Source: Marasmius tenuissimus (taxonomy: Eukaryota; Basidiomycota; Agaricomycetes; Agaricales; Marasmiaceae). Taken from it: a stretch of 64,000 nt of DNA. A program made the position numbers and the translations under genes. Within the stretch, counting starts at the first letter, position 1. Every line of letters begins with the position of its first letter. Below, in pieces: positions 22,739 through 34,388 of this stretch. The notes under the pieces were generated by a model that saw only the letters and a program-made list of their open reading frames with translations, made no database searches and was not told the origin of the DNA. The DNA lies in contig JAQOTA010000033.1 in NCBI GenBank assembly GCA_029532415.1, forward strand, positions 248,001 to 312,000, written 5' to 3'.

Positions 22739-23766
22739 TTACGCTCCTCTCTTACCACCAGCTTTCGGATCCACGACCTCGACAACCGTACTTCCAAACT
22801 CGACCTCCGGCATCTTCATATTTCCCTGCAACGGCGGGATAGCTGGCATCGCAACCAGCACTGAAATTGTACCCGTACTGGTATTCGCGGCCTTGGACGA
22901 GAGGGTTGAGAGTGATAACGATGAGTCCAACGTTGACTCAGACATCAAAGACGATGTAAAGGATCCTGACACGGATGTGCGCCGAGAAGAATATCTGTGA
23001 GACGATACAGGTAACTTGGAAATGTTGAATATGCTAGAGTAACGTGCGCCACGATGGTAGTGAGTATCCGGCAGGTGGGTTGGGACGAGAGCTCCCGGAG
23101 TGTCTTCATCTGATCGGGTAGGTGACGTCTTTTCAAGACTGGCGGAAATGGGCTGTGAAGATCATATGAGCATAAAGACCCGGGAAAAAGAGAACAGGTA
23201 AACGAAACAAGATTGAAATAGCGGATGGGAGCGAAGGCTAGGACGATTCATAAAGTTGAAACAACCGGCTACAAGTATTCGGGAACGTTGAGTCCGAAGA
23301 ATGTAACCTCACCTTTGCGTTAGCCCAAGAGGACGCATCTAGCCTGTTCTGTCTATCTTTCCCTAACCAGGCTTCCCATAGAGCTGGTTTCGTTTTCGGA
23401 GTATTATCATCCACCGCCAAGAAATGCGCTGTCGTCCTTCGGCGATGTCTTCTGGAATAGAGAACGACGATGACTGAGACCACAATCAGGCCAGCAAGCG
23501 CGCCCATGATTGCGTACACTGTACAAAACGACGTTGTCGAACTAGAACCAACAGAACAAGAACAAGGGAACAAACTTGCAGTAAACCGAGCCATTGGAAT
23601 TTCCTCGTCGGTCTTGACTATTTTGACCTCCCCTTCCTGCACCTCCATCCCCCCAAGTCCTATTTCCGTTCCATCCTCCGCCTCGTGTCCAGGTAGGTGT
23701 CCAGGTTGCAAATACTGTCGAACTTGGCTCCAAGGTAGGGGTTACCGACGGTGGGGTCGTAGCCAT
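22739..23766 (-). CDS. Single-pass membrane protein, family 1 (uncharacterised), with a GC-AG intron
   Basis: Three exons (23766-23580, 23518-23313, 23152-22739) give 268 aa. The N-terminus (MATTPPSVTPTLEPSSTVFA) is Pro/Thr-rich, followed by a Gly/Asn/Arg-rich segment. One TM helix (about 64-84, GALAGLIVVSVIVVL) is followed by RRHRRR. The cytoplasmic tail has KPALWEAWLG, a conserved SW..A block, a Ser-rich linker (SLSLSTLSSK) and the family signature TISVLVAMPA...VEFGSTVVEVVD. Intron 1 starts with GCAAGT rather than GT. Using it restores exact alignment with the phase-1 junction of the two paralogues, while reading straight through switches frame in the middle of the N-terminal region. Function is unknown. 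The frames are fully open. Confidence 0.78.
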
Positions 23767-25269
23767 GATGACGGCGGCAGGATAGTCATTGAGACCACGA
23801 CCACCAGCTTTATATGCTCTTCGATTGAGCAGATAAGGCTAGACACACTGTTCGCAGTGAAAGTACCGTTTTGTCTTTGTCGTCATCTTCGGCCGTGGTT
23901 TAGACCATATCTGTCTTCCGCAGTCGAGAAGTTTTCGTACGATGTGGGCATGATGGTGCGTATAGCGCTGAAGACGGAATGACAAGGCTTGGAGGCCGTG
24001 TATATGAGACAAGAAAAGTCGTTACCGAGAGATGATGACGGTGAGAAACAAGGAAAGTTCATAGAATTCTCTGCGGACCGGGTTACACACGGGGTCCGAC
24101 GCTGTCCCAGGGGTCCCGGCTTCGGTGCACGTGGTGATGAGTCCAACACTCTAAGCGTTAAAGATTGTTTTCCTCTCTTGTTTCCGACCCGCCACCATAA
24201 TGGTCTACCACAGCTACTCTAGTCACATCGCTTTCACACATCTCTACAGTACCCCGAAAATGAAGTCACATGGCGCGCTATGTCAATGCTGAGCATTGCG
24301 TTGATGCAAGTGCTTCGTGAGTATAGCAACCCTTTTCCCGACCCCAGCGCCTACTGTCAACCCTCAATCAATCCTTTCCCAGTAGTAGCTCCATTTGAGA
24401 GGTGGCTTCAAGATTGAGGATAATTAGCAATGAGTATGCGAGTCGCTCCCAACGTTGTCCTAGCTTCCATAAGCCTACGAAATGCGCTTGGGGCAAACAC
24501 CACTAAGGCTATGGTATTCATCCATTCCCAGTCCGATGACACGCCCCAGTCTCGTACGAAGTCCAGTGGCGGACGTGGATCCATGCGGCGTTGATCCACA
24601 CTTGTTCACCTTTAGCCCGCCGTATTCATTTCTTGGGACAATTGGATACCAAATCTGACTAAGTAATGGTTCAAGAATGAACCATGAGATATAGACGTCT
24701 ATCTCGATCTCACATGACTTCAAATTGCTACGGGAGAGGCAGTGAGTTATTGAGTAGCTCTTCCCTTTTTCCCCTTACTCCCATATTTGTCACTTTACCC
24801 CGAGCCTGATACCACCCAAAGTTAATCTACGTTCGCCGGTCATCCCCTCCACATCTAAAAGGGACGGCCAACTCCAGCTGTGTCGAAAGAGATCGATACA
24901 ACCTGGTGCGCAGCTAATTCCTGGTTCCGTTACTGAGCTGAGATGTTTGTTCCAGCTCTCAGTGAGCCAAATTATTCGGAGGAAATCTTATCGAGGATCC
25001 ATTCTTCATTTTCTTGTGACCGTCCTCGCCAAGCCGATCTACCTAGTTCTACAGGTGCCTTTGCGGGAAAGATCGTAGAGCGGAACGACTGGGCATTCAT
25101 CGACGGCGGAGATGCAATGCCCGAAGGTATGCTGGGTTCGAGTAACACCTAAAAGTAAAAACCTGCGCGCGTAGCGAAGTCATTCGACATACAATGTCAG
25201 CTGAAGGCTAGTCTATTCTTTTCGAAGAAGACCCGACTCAACAACCCTCGAGTTCAGCTACTACCTATG
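23767..25269. other. No confident gene
   Basis: An open stretch at 24943-25152 encodes NDWAFIDGGDA, which faintly recalls kelch-type ectodomains, but no second blade or splice-supported extension was found. The remainder shows only short frames. Confidence 0.3.
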
Positions 25270-25800
25270 CGCTAAGATAATCCAACGTCTGCCTCCGGAA
25301 GCTCATTGAAAATTTGCAAATACCTTACGACAGTGTCATAGCATGGTACAATCTGAATAAGGTACAAGTACTCATAAAATCTCAGTTCCGTTACATTCGA
25401 CGGTTGCGGAACCCGGTAACCTCATTGCTTTGTAGATCACTGTCTAGGCCTCGGTGGGCCCGTTCGGTTTGTTCTCTAAATGTAAAAGCTGGAGGCATCA
25501 TTGATATCCCTCGCTTTGATTTGGCTATCTGCTCTCTCCCTTCGATTTCAACCAACAAACATCATTGGACTCGGGCCCTGATCCTCATTGTGAGAGTCCG
25601 CCCTCCTTTCCCAAGACGAGGCCGCGATTTGTCGAGCGATACACTCCAAACTCAACATCGCGTTGGACTTACGACAATTGGCTCGCATTCAGACTCAAAC
25701 GTTGCAAGTTGATCTCCCATCCAGCAGAACCACGAAAGACATGTTGATGCAGGTCCTGTGGACCCAATGGCTCGTTCAGCCGGAGAGACGATCAACATAA
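25270..25800 (+). pseudogene. Relic of a family-2 membrane protein (3' part)
   Basis: The clearest piece is HERHVDAGPVDPMARS (about 25725-25775), nearly identical at DNA level to the tail of the pseudogene at 20598-22158. It is preceded by a polar tail-like segment (RRGRDLSSDT, SHSDSN) that ends in an in-frame TGA. The segment at about 25290-25320 resembles the LP..IQ..IC block of the ectodomain. The LPPAYGD ending is missing. This is a third, strongly decayed copy. Confidence 0.55.
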
Positions 25801-26907
25801 ACTCAAGCGAACCTTGTGAGTATCGATGACTAGCTTGAGTAGACTACTGTCCTCCAAACACATGTCGGTATCTTATCGATCCGGCACAGGAATACCAAAC
25901 GTTCAACACTCCACAATCATAAAATGGTGTCTCAGAGACCAGCCTCGAGCTCAATCTCTCACTGCCTGCGCCACTGAACACAAGGAACAAGGTTCACGAC
26001 AACTATGATTCTTATTGATTATTCGGACAAAACCTGGCCATGGTGAGCAATCACGGCGGTGGAGACCAAAACCGCGATGGTATTGAAAGAAGGTCAATGA
26101 CAGGTTCCGTGAACTGATCAAGATAGGGTGCAATCACAAGTATCGCTTTGGCTCACTCACATCATTTTCTGGTACTCACGGTGCAGGTTCGAAGTGGAGC
26201 ATCCGCCCCATCGGTGTCATGCGTTGATTATACCTTCTTCCACTGGGTGCAAGAACCCATAAGTTTCGGGAGAAATGTAAGATTGACGTGAAAACTTATT
26301 CAGGGAGAATTTACCGTGATTCTTGTGACCCATGCAAGAGATATTTGAACCAAATTTGGTCCATATGAGAAATGAATTTGATAGAAAGTCCAAACCTGGC
26401 TTTTCTATCCCATCTCTGTCGATTTTTGGTATGGAATAATTCTTGCCTTTGCTCCGGCACTTATGCTAGGATCTCCCCGCATAAGGCTCGTCATCAGTCT
26501 CGCATAACTCTCAAAACTTATGCAATCCTGCACCCAGTGTTCTACGTGGGTTTTGTGTGGGTCTATGAGCCACAAACTGCTTCATGTATTTATAGACTGT
26601 ACTGTCAGGATAAACTCATGCAGAAACCTACTGAAGCGCATTCTTCCTTCCCTCCCACAACCCTCAATCTATGGCACCGGACAATATCGAGAACTAGGTG
26701 GCACGCTTTGTGACCACGAGAGTAGTGATAATCACACCCGCAGTTAATTTGTCTGTAAGCCATTTCACGGTCCCCAGGGTTTCCCCACAACTCAACATTG
26801 CTCATTGCTGTCTATCTGTAGCTACTGTGGTTTGTATACGGTGAGATTCGTCAGCCACGAACCCTTTACAACCCTGCAACAACGTTGATATTTTGGTGAA
26901 TGTCTAG
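25801..26907. other. No gene recognised
   Basis: It may contain the lost 5' exons of the 7TM pseudogene that follows. A segment near 26690 reads RELGGTL in one frame, a motif plausible for a 7TM N-terminus, but no start-to-exon path could be built. Confidence 0.35.
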
Positions 26908-28160
26908 GGATCTACGTGGTAGTCTTCGGGTTGTCCGTGCACGCCCTTACCAAGCGACGGAACACTTCAGCTCCTCGACTGTACCTGTGGTGCACAATCA
27001 TTCTTTTTGCTCTCGACACCCTCATATTCGGAACAAATGCTGCCTTCAGCACGACACTGTGAAAACTGTCACGTAAGCCCTGTTTCTTTTTAAAAAATTT
27101 CTCTGGCCCCAATGAACATGCGTAATGCAGAGGAACTGTCAGCTTGTTCACTTCAAGCTTCATGAAGTATCTTAACCTCGTGCTCCCATCAGAACACAAC
27201 TGTCTCACACACAGCCTTCAGCATTGTCGCCGATTGTATGCTGGTAAGTCAAGTCATAGACTACATCAGTATGCTCAAGACGTTTCAATGCCTAAATTAG
27301 ATTCATCGCTGTTATATCCTCTGCGACCTCAGAAGATCAGTCTTGTATCCGCTCGCTGCACTCTCTTTTGCACTGAACGGTACGCACAACCTGCCCGAGA
27401 AGCCACAAATTCTTCATCAAATTTGTAGGGATGATATTAGCTGCCGGTATTTCAACCGTGATCGGCATGAGCGACACAGAAGAACACGGTAAACTATCGA
27501 TAAAGGCAAATTCTCTTTTCAATGATGCTTGAATGGCAGTCGCTGGGTTTAACTTTCTTCTCACTATGTTAACGGGTAGGTATTATCTCGAGTTGTAGTT
27601 CAGGGTATCATTGACTTCCTATTCCAGCCGGGCGTATATGGTGGATTAGCTCTGAGGCACGAAGGCTGATGGGAAGAGGGATCGGCTCCCGGTACAAGGC
27701 AATTGTATACATCATGTAAGTCTTCCCGCATTCTCAATCCAGAGTGTAGAAAAAAGTTGATAGTTTCCTGCTATCAGTGCTGAGTCAGGGTTTCTATACA
27801 CTGCGACGCTTTTGGGATACACTCTTCTAAGTGCATTACTAGATCCTGGGGCGGAAGGGAGGAACCCGATTAACCTTCTTCTTATCTCGACACAAATGTC
27901 GGTAAGTCAATCCTCTGATTGTCAATGCAAGACAAGAAGCTCACTAACCACCCGGCACCCAAACAACCCATGTTCAGGGTCTCGCTTCGACATTGATAAT
28001 TGTACCCGTCACATACAATAAGGCTATTCAGAGTGTACAGCAGGTGACGTCGAATCTTCAGTTTCAAGAGCCGGGTACACAGGAGTCCGTTGCAGAGAGA
28101 GAGATCATTGCCCTCCGAACGTCCAGGCTTGCTGATAATGAGCTGGGAAAGACGGTCTAA
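26908..28160 (+). pseudogene. Decayed fungal seven-helix membrane protein gene
   Basis: Exon blocks in order are GIYVVVFGLSVHALTKRR (from 26908), a second helix, RGTVSLFTSSF, FSIVADCML, IHRCYILCDLRRSVLYP, GMILAAGISTVIG, VAGFNFLLTMLTAGRIWWIS, ESGFLYTATLLGYTLL, and LASTLIIVPVTYNK. A polar C-terminus ends at 28160. Short GT-AG introns join most blocks in frame. The landmarks (HRCY after helix 3, GRIWWIS...AR, ESGFLY, TLIIV) are those of a large, uncharacterised Agaricomycete 7TM family that also includes the genes at 49-60 kb. Two lesions are visible: an in-frame TGA at 27060-27062 and a one-base frame break near 27200. The 5' end is lost. Confidence 0.72.
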
Positions 28161-31100
28161 AATGGAACGACATTTGTCTGTTGTAATGATATTCAGCGGG
28201 TTTGATCCTAGGAGGACAAGATACGTATCTATCCGTATACATTCTCATGTATATTTATTTGAACTTAGCATGAATCCTGAAGCTTGTTTGACCCAAGTTG
28301 GAGTACAACGCTGACCTCATTCGGGCGCCAAAACGAAAGATGCTTCATTTCGTTAGTCTCTTCATCGTTGATGGAGCGGGGAATGATAGAATGGCATATG
28401 TAGTAGCCGGTAGGGATTACCTCACACAAAGTCGTACTCCACCATCATCAATGATCATACAGCAGCCGTCTTTGGTCCTTCTCATACTGAGGTATGGCAG
28501 AACATCGCGACGAAGTCATATCCGGAACTAGAACGAGCTTCTCTCTGTTAGTAGGTGCATCAGAAGTCAAATTCGCGGGATCAGCAAACTCTAGCCATGT
28601 CGAAGGAGGTCAGTACAGCAACTACAGCGGTGCGTCACCAATATTCTGACTATGAGCTAAACCTCAACGATACTCCAGCCCGCAGCGAGGCAGACCGTCT
28701 CGAAAAGATTCTCCGACGGCTCGATTTCTCCTTTTCCTATGAGTGTCGCTGACAGGCGTCCGTACCCAGAATCACCGAGGGAAAAATCTTAGAGGACATG
28801 CCCTTTCTAGTCCCAATGGAAACAAAACTCGAGGTTATGCCAGGTACGAAGCTCACGCCGAGCTGGGAAGTCAGATCCGCCGCTACCGTTGCAAAGTTCC
28901 TTGATAACCGGGGCGCGTTACCTTCGATCTTTATAAAAAAAGAGTCTCGCCCTGAGCAGTCCTTGCTACCTCGTGCCAGCCATTGCATATGGGCTAGCGT
29001 TAGTCGACTCGAAGCTCCGAGAGCTCATCTGTAGTACCATTCGGGCAAAACCACAAATTCTTGATACAGCATTGAACTCGCAGTTTTAACACCTAGTCTC
29101 TCGACCGTTGCTGAATTGGACACTAAGGTCGATCTATGCTGGTCGTCTTTGATGGTCTAAATAAATGCACCTCATTGATGGCGATTATACTGCAAACAAA
29201 ATGTTCGCCACATTCTTACTGAAGGATTTAGGGGGTTTCATTTTACCGACAGGAACCAGCAGCCGGGTTCGTCAAAGCAGTGGCCATTGAATCAAGACTT
29301 CGGGACTTCAATTGAGAAGGCTTTGAATGAAATGGCCATACGGTTCCCCAAGCATCAATATTACACGCCGCGCTTACAGCTCACAGAGATCTTGAAACTT
29401 CTCACCACAGGGATTGTCAAAACATCGCTAGCATCAGTAAGATGCAAAATAACAGTTCACAGCCGTTCTCGGCCTGTACAGGCTAACCGGCGCGGCCCTG
29501 GCAAGCTATGTCAAGATTCCCACAGGCTGGATTTTTCGGCACGAAATAAGAGGATCCCTTCAGTTCATTCGCCAACTGGTGTACCTATGGTAGTTGTCAT
29601 GCATTTCCCGAGCATTTTGAGTCATTTTCTCAATTGCTCACCAGTAGTGCAAAGATCTGGCCCGTTGCTTTTTTTAGGCCAGTCAGCGTGTCAGCCTGCG
29701 AGCCGGCTAAACGGCCGGAACGGCTTCCGGCAAAATGCGCATTCTCCTGATGTACATCCCCTCTGCTTGCATATTGTACGGTCTGCACGCGTACACAAAG
29801 CGTACAGTCGATGCAAAGATTGATGTCCCTGCATGATATGGAAGTACTTATCTCCGACGGCGGTCAAGTAGTCCTTCGGTGTATGCAATGTCTTGGAATG
29901 TTGATGGGAGTCTATATAAATTTCTCTGAGCCCGGAAAGTCCAAGTGGAAAGAGCTGTATGAACGAAAAGTTTTGAGCTGAACGAAGAGGGGGGCTAGAA
30001 AGAATACCTGCCACCCGCGCGTCGGAGAATAGGAAGAGACATTTTGGATCGACTGTGGACGACATCAACCGTATGTGCGTCGTGGCATCCATTGCCCTTT
30101 TTCACGCCCACACGGCTATTCCTCGGGTGTCTCCTGCCACAATTTACAAGTCAAAGTATTTTCAGAGACCTCGGAGCCCTGCTCATGTCCGTCATTCTGA
30201 TGGCCTGCGGACAAGATTGAAGCTTACCGCCCCTCATTTCTTGAGTTTCTGCTCAAGATGGACACGAATAACGGGGCTAATCTTTCATCATTGCTTATTC
30301 GGCAATGGTTTTCTTGATCATCATGCAGATACTAATAGCAGGGTGCTCTTGAAAGTGTGAAGTTACATCAAAGGCACGGGAACCGCTCAAAGGCCCGTCG
30401 GACGGGAGAGTCAGTGCTAACACAATTGATGGCCAGTGGGAAACCCTCCGTCATAGTTCTCCATGCACTCAATGCCACGAGGGATCTTCGTAGACTCAGG
30501 CGGATTGCCAAATTCCAGGAATGAGATTCGTCGAAACCCATCACCAGAGGCGGTCTCACACGTAGTTGGATTATATCTACTCTAGCTTTGTCATGAAGGG
30601 CTGCAGAATTGTCGCTGCATTCCTCGATAGGTATCACCTGCGGATTAGGGAGGGAATGTACAGTATCTGTAAACATGCTATTAACCATCAAGTTGCGCTG
30701 AGGATTTAAACTGCCATCCGACCCACCTTTTGATGTCTGAGCTTCCGATTTATTGGAGACAATTGAGCCTGGCACGTACTAAACTTCGGGATACAATGGA
30801 AAGCGAACACCCACAAGTTTGGCTCTTTCCTTTTCATCCAGCTACATGACTGCCGCTCCGCGTGAAAGCGGCCTGAGCTCATTTTTGTGGTTGTGTATCA
30901 GCAGCAGTTCCGTTGATCACGGGTCTTGCCGGTGCCCTCTTCTATCTGATGGACACGACTGAGATTCCACCTCTACGCCTATGAATAGGAACTCGACTGC
31001 AAGACTTGTAATGATCGTTATAGATATCGACGCGTCTGAAGAGCTAGAGCCGCACCATATGATACACGCGATGAGATCCGAACGCTGCTCAAAGATTTGA

Positions 31101-32806
31101 CGAACAATATATTGATATCTGAAGTGCTGCTGTACCTCCACCTCGCGGAGGAACCGGGATATACGGGGCTCACTTTTGGAAAGTTCTTCGACTACAACGA
31201 CAGTTCATTCCAGCAAGGATGAATCTAGACAAATAACCTTATGGCCCACAAACGTGTTGGAACTACTTACAATGAATCCAAACTCCCTTTGTAAAGAGTG
31301 AGAACCAGTGGGTGGCTTCGACTGCTTCTAGTTGGCCTTTTGTACCGGATAGATGATTGAGAGAGTTGTAGTCAGGGTGCCTGGATGAAATGATCGTTCA
31401 TTGTGAGATTGAAAGAGGGGTCCAGGTAGATTTCACGAGCCTCAATTGAAATATCAACATAACATATCATGACGCCTTCCATACAGGAACAACGTAAATT
31501 GCGCTGTCTGGCATGATGTTCATCGCAATAGACGCGCAACTGGAAGGGCTGTGGGTACCTGTCTGACGAAAGTACCGTGTAATTCCAAGTTAGCGAGAAG
31601 AGGTAACGAACGGAAAAACATACCGGGGGTTGAAGTGAGACGAGAAGTAGATGATGGAATTAAGACGAGATAGACACTCGCCTGATCCGTATCAGTTCTT
31701 GACCCATTACATCAAAATGACTGCAGTGTCCCTCTTGGAGCGTCTGATACAATTATTGCCGCTCGGTCAGCACGAGTCGCCACTGTCCTTGACGTTGGGG
31801 TGAGCTTGGATATTGGGTGATGATCACCGAGAAGATGAATTTGGGGATACTTGATGGCAACTTGTAGCTGTTGAGGAGAAGAATCAAGTTTGATCTGCTC
31901 GAAAGTTTGAGAGCCATCGAATGTCTGAAGTGCACTTTCCTATCTACTCTCGCACATCCCTTGGAGTAGCTACTGAAGTATCGCAATCAATCGATTGCCC
32001 AAGTCAAGGGATCCAAGGGAAAGAGGAGAGGAAGGCAAGCTGAGAGATCGGAGGTAGAGATTCAAGGAAGGATTTACTCGGGCACATCCCGGCGAAACAC
32101 CTCTGTTTGGCGAGGTTTAGCTGAGGTCTCCTGGGCAGACAATAAACCGATGTGCAATATGTGCCTTCAGCAACAAACGGGAATTCAAAATCAAAGTCAG
32201 TCAAAACCCGCCATTTAACTTGTTCCGAAACACAACCATCAAGCTGCAGAGCTATTGGGCAATGTTCAGGGACCAGTTGGAAGAGGAGGCGGCTTTCAGT
32301 TTCTTCTATAGCCCTTCCAGAGCAACAGCAACTAAATGCAGGTATTGCGGTTCGCCTCAAGTGAAACAGAATTCTGAACTCTGATCATCAGAGTCACTTT
32401 CCTGATGAGCTCGTGGCTACCTTCACTTGATATATGGTTGACAAGGTCAAGAGCTTTTTCAAGAATTTTGAAGGCAACGTAGACAACTGATATGGTGTAC
32501 TAGGCACTATGAGGCCCCAGAGCTTCTCAGTGTCTTCTTTACAAGGGATCATTCCCTCTGACTACTAATGGTCTTGACCTGTCCTGACACCATCAATCAA
32601 CTGAGGCATTTGCCAAACCCATGATTCAGTCACATAACAATTCTCTGGGACCATGGATCAATTGTTACCTGCAAGACAAGACCTGAGCTGAGGTGTGAGC
32701 CTCTCCCAGGCACGAGGAAAATAACCTACCAATATCCAATAATATCTTTGCGGGAAGCACAGATATAAAGTGGTCAAAGTGAAAGCACTCTAGCAAGTTG
32801 ATCACC
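28161..32806. other. Large gene-poor stretch
   Basis: About 4.6 kb. Open frames of 60-180 codons exist on both strands (for example 29287-29823 plus, 29691-30092 minus, 30368-30775 minus, 32004-32360 minus). None shows a domain, signal peptide or splice-consistent neighbour that I can defend. A minus-strand hydrophobic piece near 30950-31100 could be another membrane-protein scrap. AGATATAAAG at 32761 is a TATA-like box about 45 bp upstream of the next gene's ATG. Confidence 0.3.
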
Positions 32807-34388
32807 ATGACTCCAGACCAGGTCCAAGCAGATCTATCATTCTTTACTATCATTACTCAACTTCGCCTATTGTGTGTAGGTGCACCATTCTTTGATATGC
32901 CCACTCTTGACTTAGAATCTGTGACAGTATATGGAGGGTAAACTCATGGGACTGTAGTTGAAGTCACCAATCTGATGTCCAGATCTCCACCAGTCACTGC
33001 GCTTACCCTTGTTGTCTATGACACACTCCTCAATCTGGATATGGAATTACACTTTGTATGGGCCTCACCTTGGACTTTGATGAAGGCAGCCTATCTAGTC
33101 CAGAGATACCTCCCTTTTGTGGATTCTGTGGGATTGTGGATGTATCGTGGGTGTTCTCTGTTTCTTTGTGTGGAAGCTGACTTGACCCTTGCGAGTTGAC
33201 AGAGCATTCAGTACAAGATCCAAGCTCTTGTCAGGAAATTACAAAGGCAGTTGGGTGTGCGTTCCTTTTGTTTTCCACTTATGCACAATCCAAAAACTGG
33301 CAACTTACATATATGCATGAGCAGGGATGTGTTTGGTTGGAGTTCTTCTCGCTGAAGGTAAGTATCTCAAGGCAACCACATATCCCCAGTTCACCAAGTT
33401 ACAATATGCTAGTTATGATGACACTACGCATCTGGGCTGTTTGGGGACGAAAGCATTATGTTACAGCCGTGCTTGTTGCGGTTTTTGCTGGATGCTTTAT
33501 TCCGGTTTTCATCTTTATTGGGAAGTACCTTGCAGGAATCACTTGTGAGGTTCACATTTATCCCATCTCTTGTGCCGTTACTAATCATCATTTTAGACAT
33601 ACACCGTCCCTTTCCAATCCCAAGTCTTGGAGTGTGTTTGTTGATGGGAGGGGATCACCACTTGTATTTGGTCTGGACTATAATAATGATTTACGACACC
33701 AGTGAGTACTCTACACGACTCGCTGCCCTAGGGTCACAAAACTAACTGCAAATTAGTTACCTTTGTCTTGATGATGATTCCCCTTGAGAGAGCATGTGAG
33801 TCTATTCCCCTCATAACATCAATGTCTCCTCATGTACACCAGATCGGACTGGTGGGAAATTTGGGATGGTTAAGATCATTTATCAAAATGGTCAGTCAAG
33901 AAGGCGCGAGGCTCGGTTTGGAAGCTCACCCTCTGCAATAGGCATCAAATACTTCGCGGTCATGTTCCGTATGCCCCCATTTGTTTTTACTGTGATTGGC
34001 CAAACTCATCTTCTTCTTTAAACGGCACAAAGTGAGCTCCATGGTTAATATCATTGTCATTGCTACACGACCGGTAAGTAGCTTTTTGTTATGTGAAATC
34101 CTGTTCTTTATCACTAAAATCTGGACCAGGACCTCGTTTACCTCCTCACCCCGTATGTCGAGTATGCTACCACTTATGCGCTTGCCGACTAACAAATCAA
34201 TTGTTGTTAGTCTTGGGAGGGTCTTGCACTCCTTGATTGCGAGCAGGGCTATTCTCGATATCCGAAGACAATCGTCACAGCAAGGCATCTTTGTAGCGAG
34301 CGGAAATCAGATGCAATTGAGGAGTTTGCATGTTTCAGAGATGTTAGGAACGAATAACGAGTGTGAGGCAACGAGCAGAGTGGAGTAG
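32807..34388 (+). CDS. DUF6533-type seven-helix membrane protein, copy 1
   Basis: Thirteen exons give 303 aa: 32807-32875, 32928-32937, 32994-33146, 33203-33256, 33325-33357, 33413-33544, 33597-33701, 33757-33795, 33843-33890, 33942-33968, 34033-34073, 34130-34152 and 34211-34388. Exon 2 is 10 bp (TATATGGAGG) and supplies YME just before the DUF6533 core VTALTLVVYDTLLNLDMELH ... LVQRYLPFVDSV. Later landmarks are MTLRIWAVWGRK, MIYDT, LMMIPLERA, KIIYQNG, GRVLHSLIASRAILDIRR and a short polar tail. The protein is predicted to be a multi-helix integral membrane protein. Such proteins are often called GPCR-like, but ligand and signalling are unknown. Frames join at all 12 introns, and the exon plan is identical in two paralogues at 38.8-40.6 and 44.8-46.5 kb, which strongly supports it. 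Confidence 0.85.

Noticed and set aside
23238..23711. 157-codon minus frame that reads through the family-1 TM region
   Set aside because: It crosses the GC-AG intron. The paralogues show that the true N-terminus is in another frame (start 23766).
24943..25152. Kelch-repeat surface protein exon (NDWAFIDGGDA)
   Set aside because: Only one weak motif, no second blade and no linked exons.
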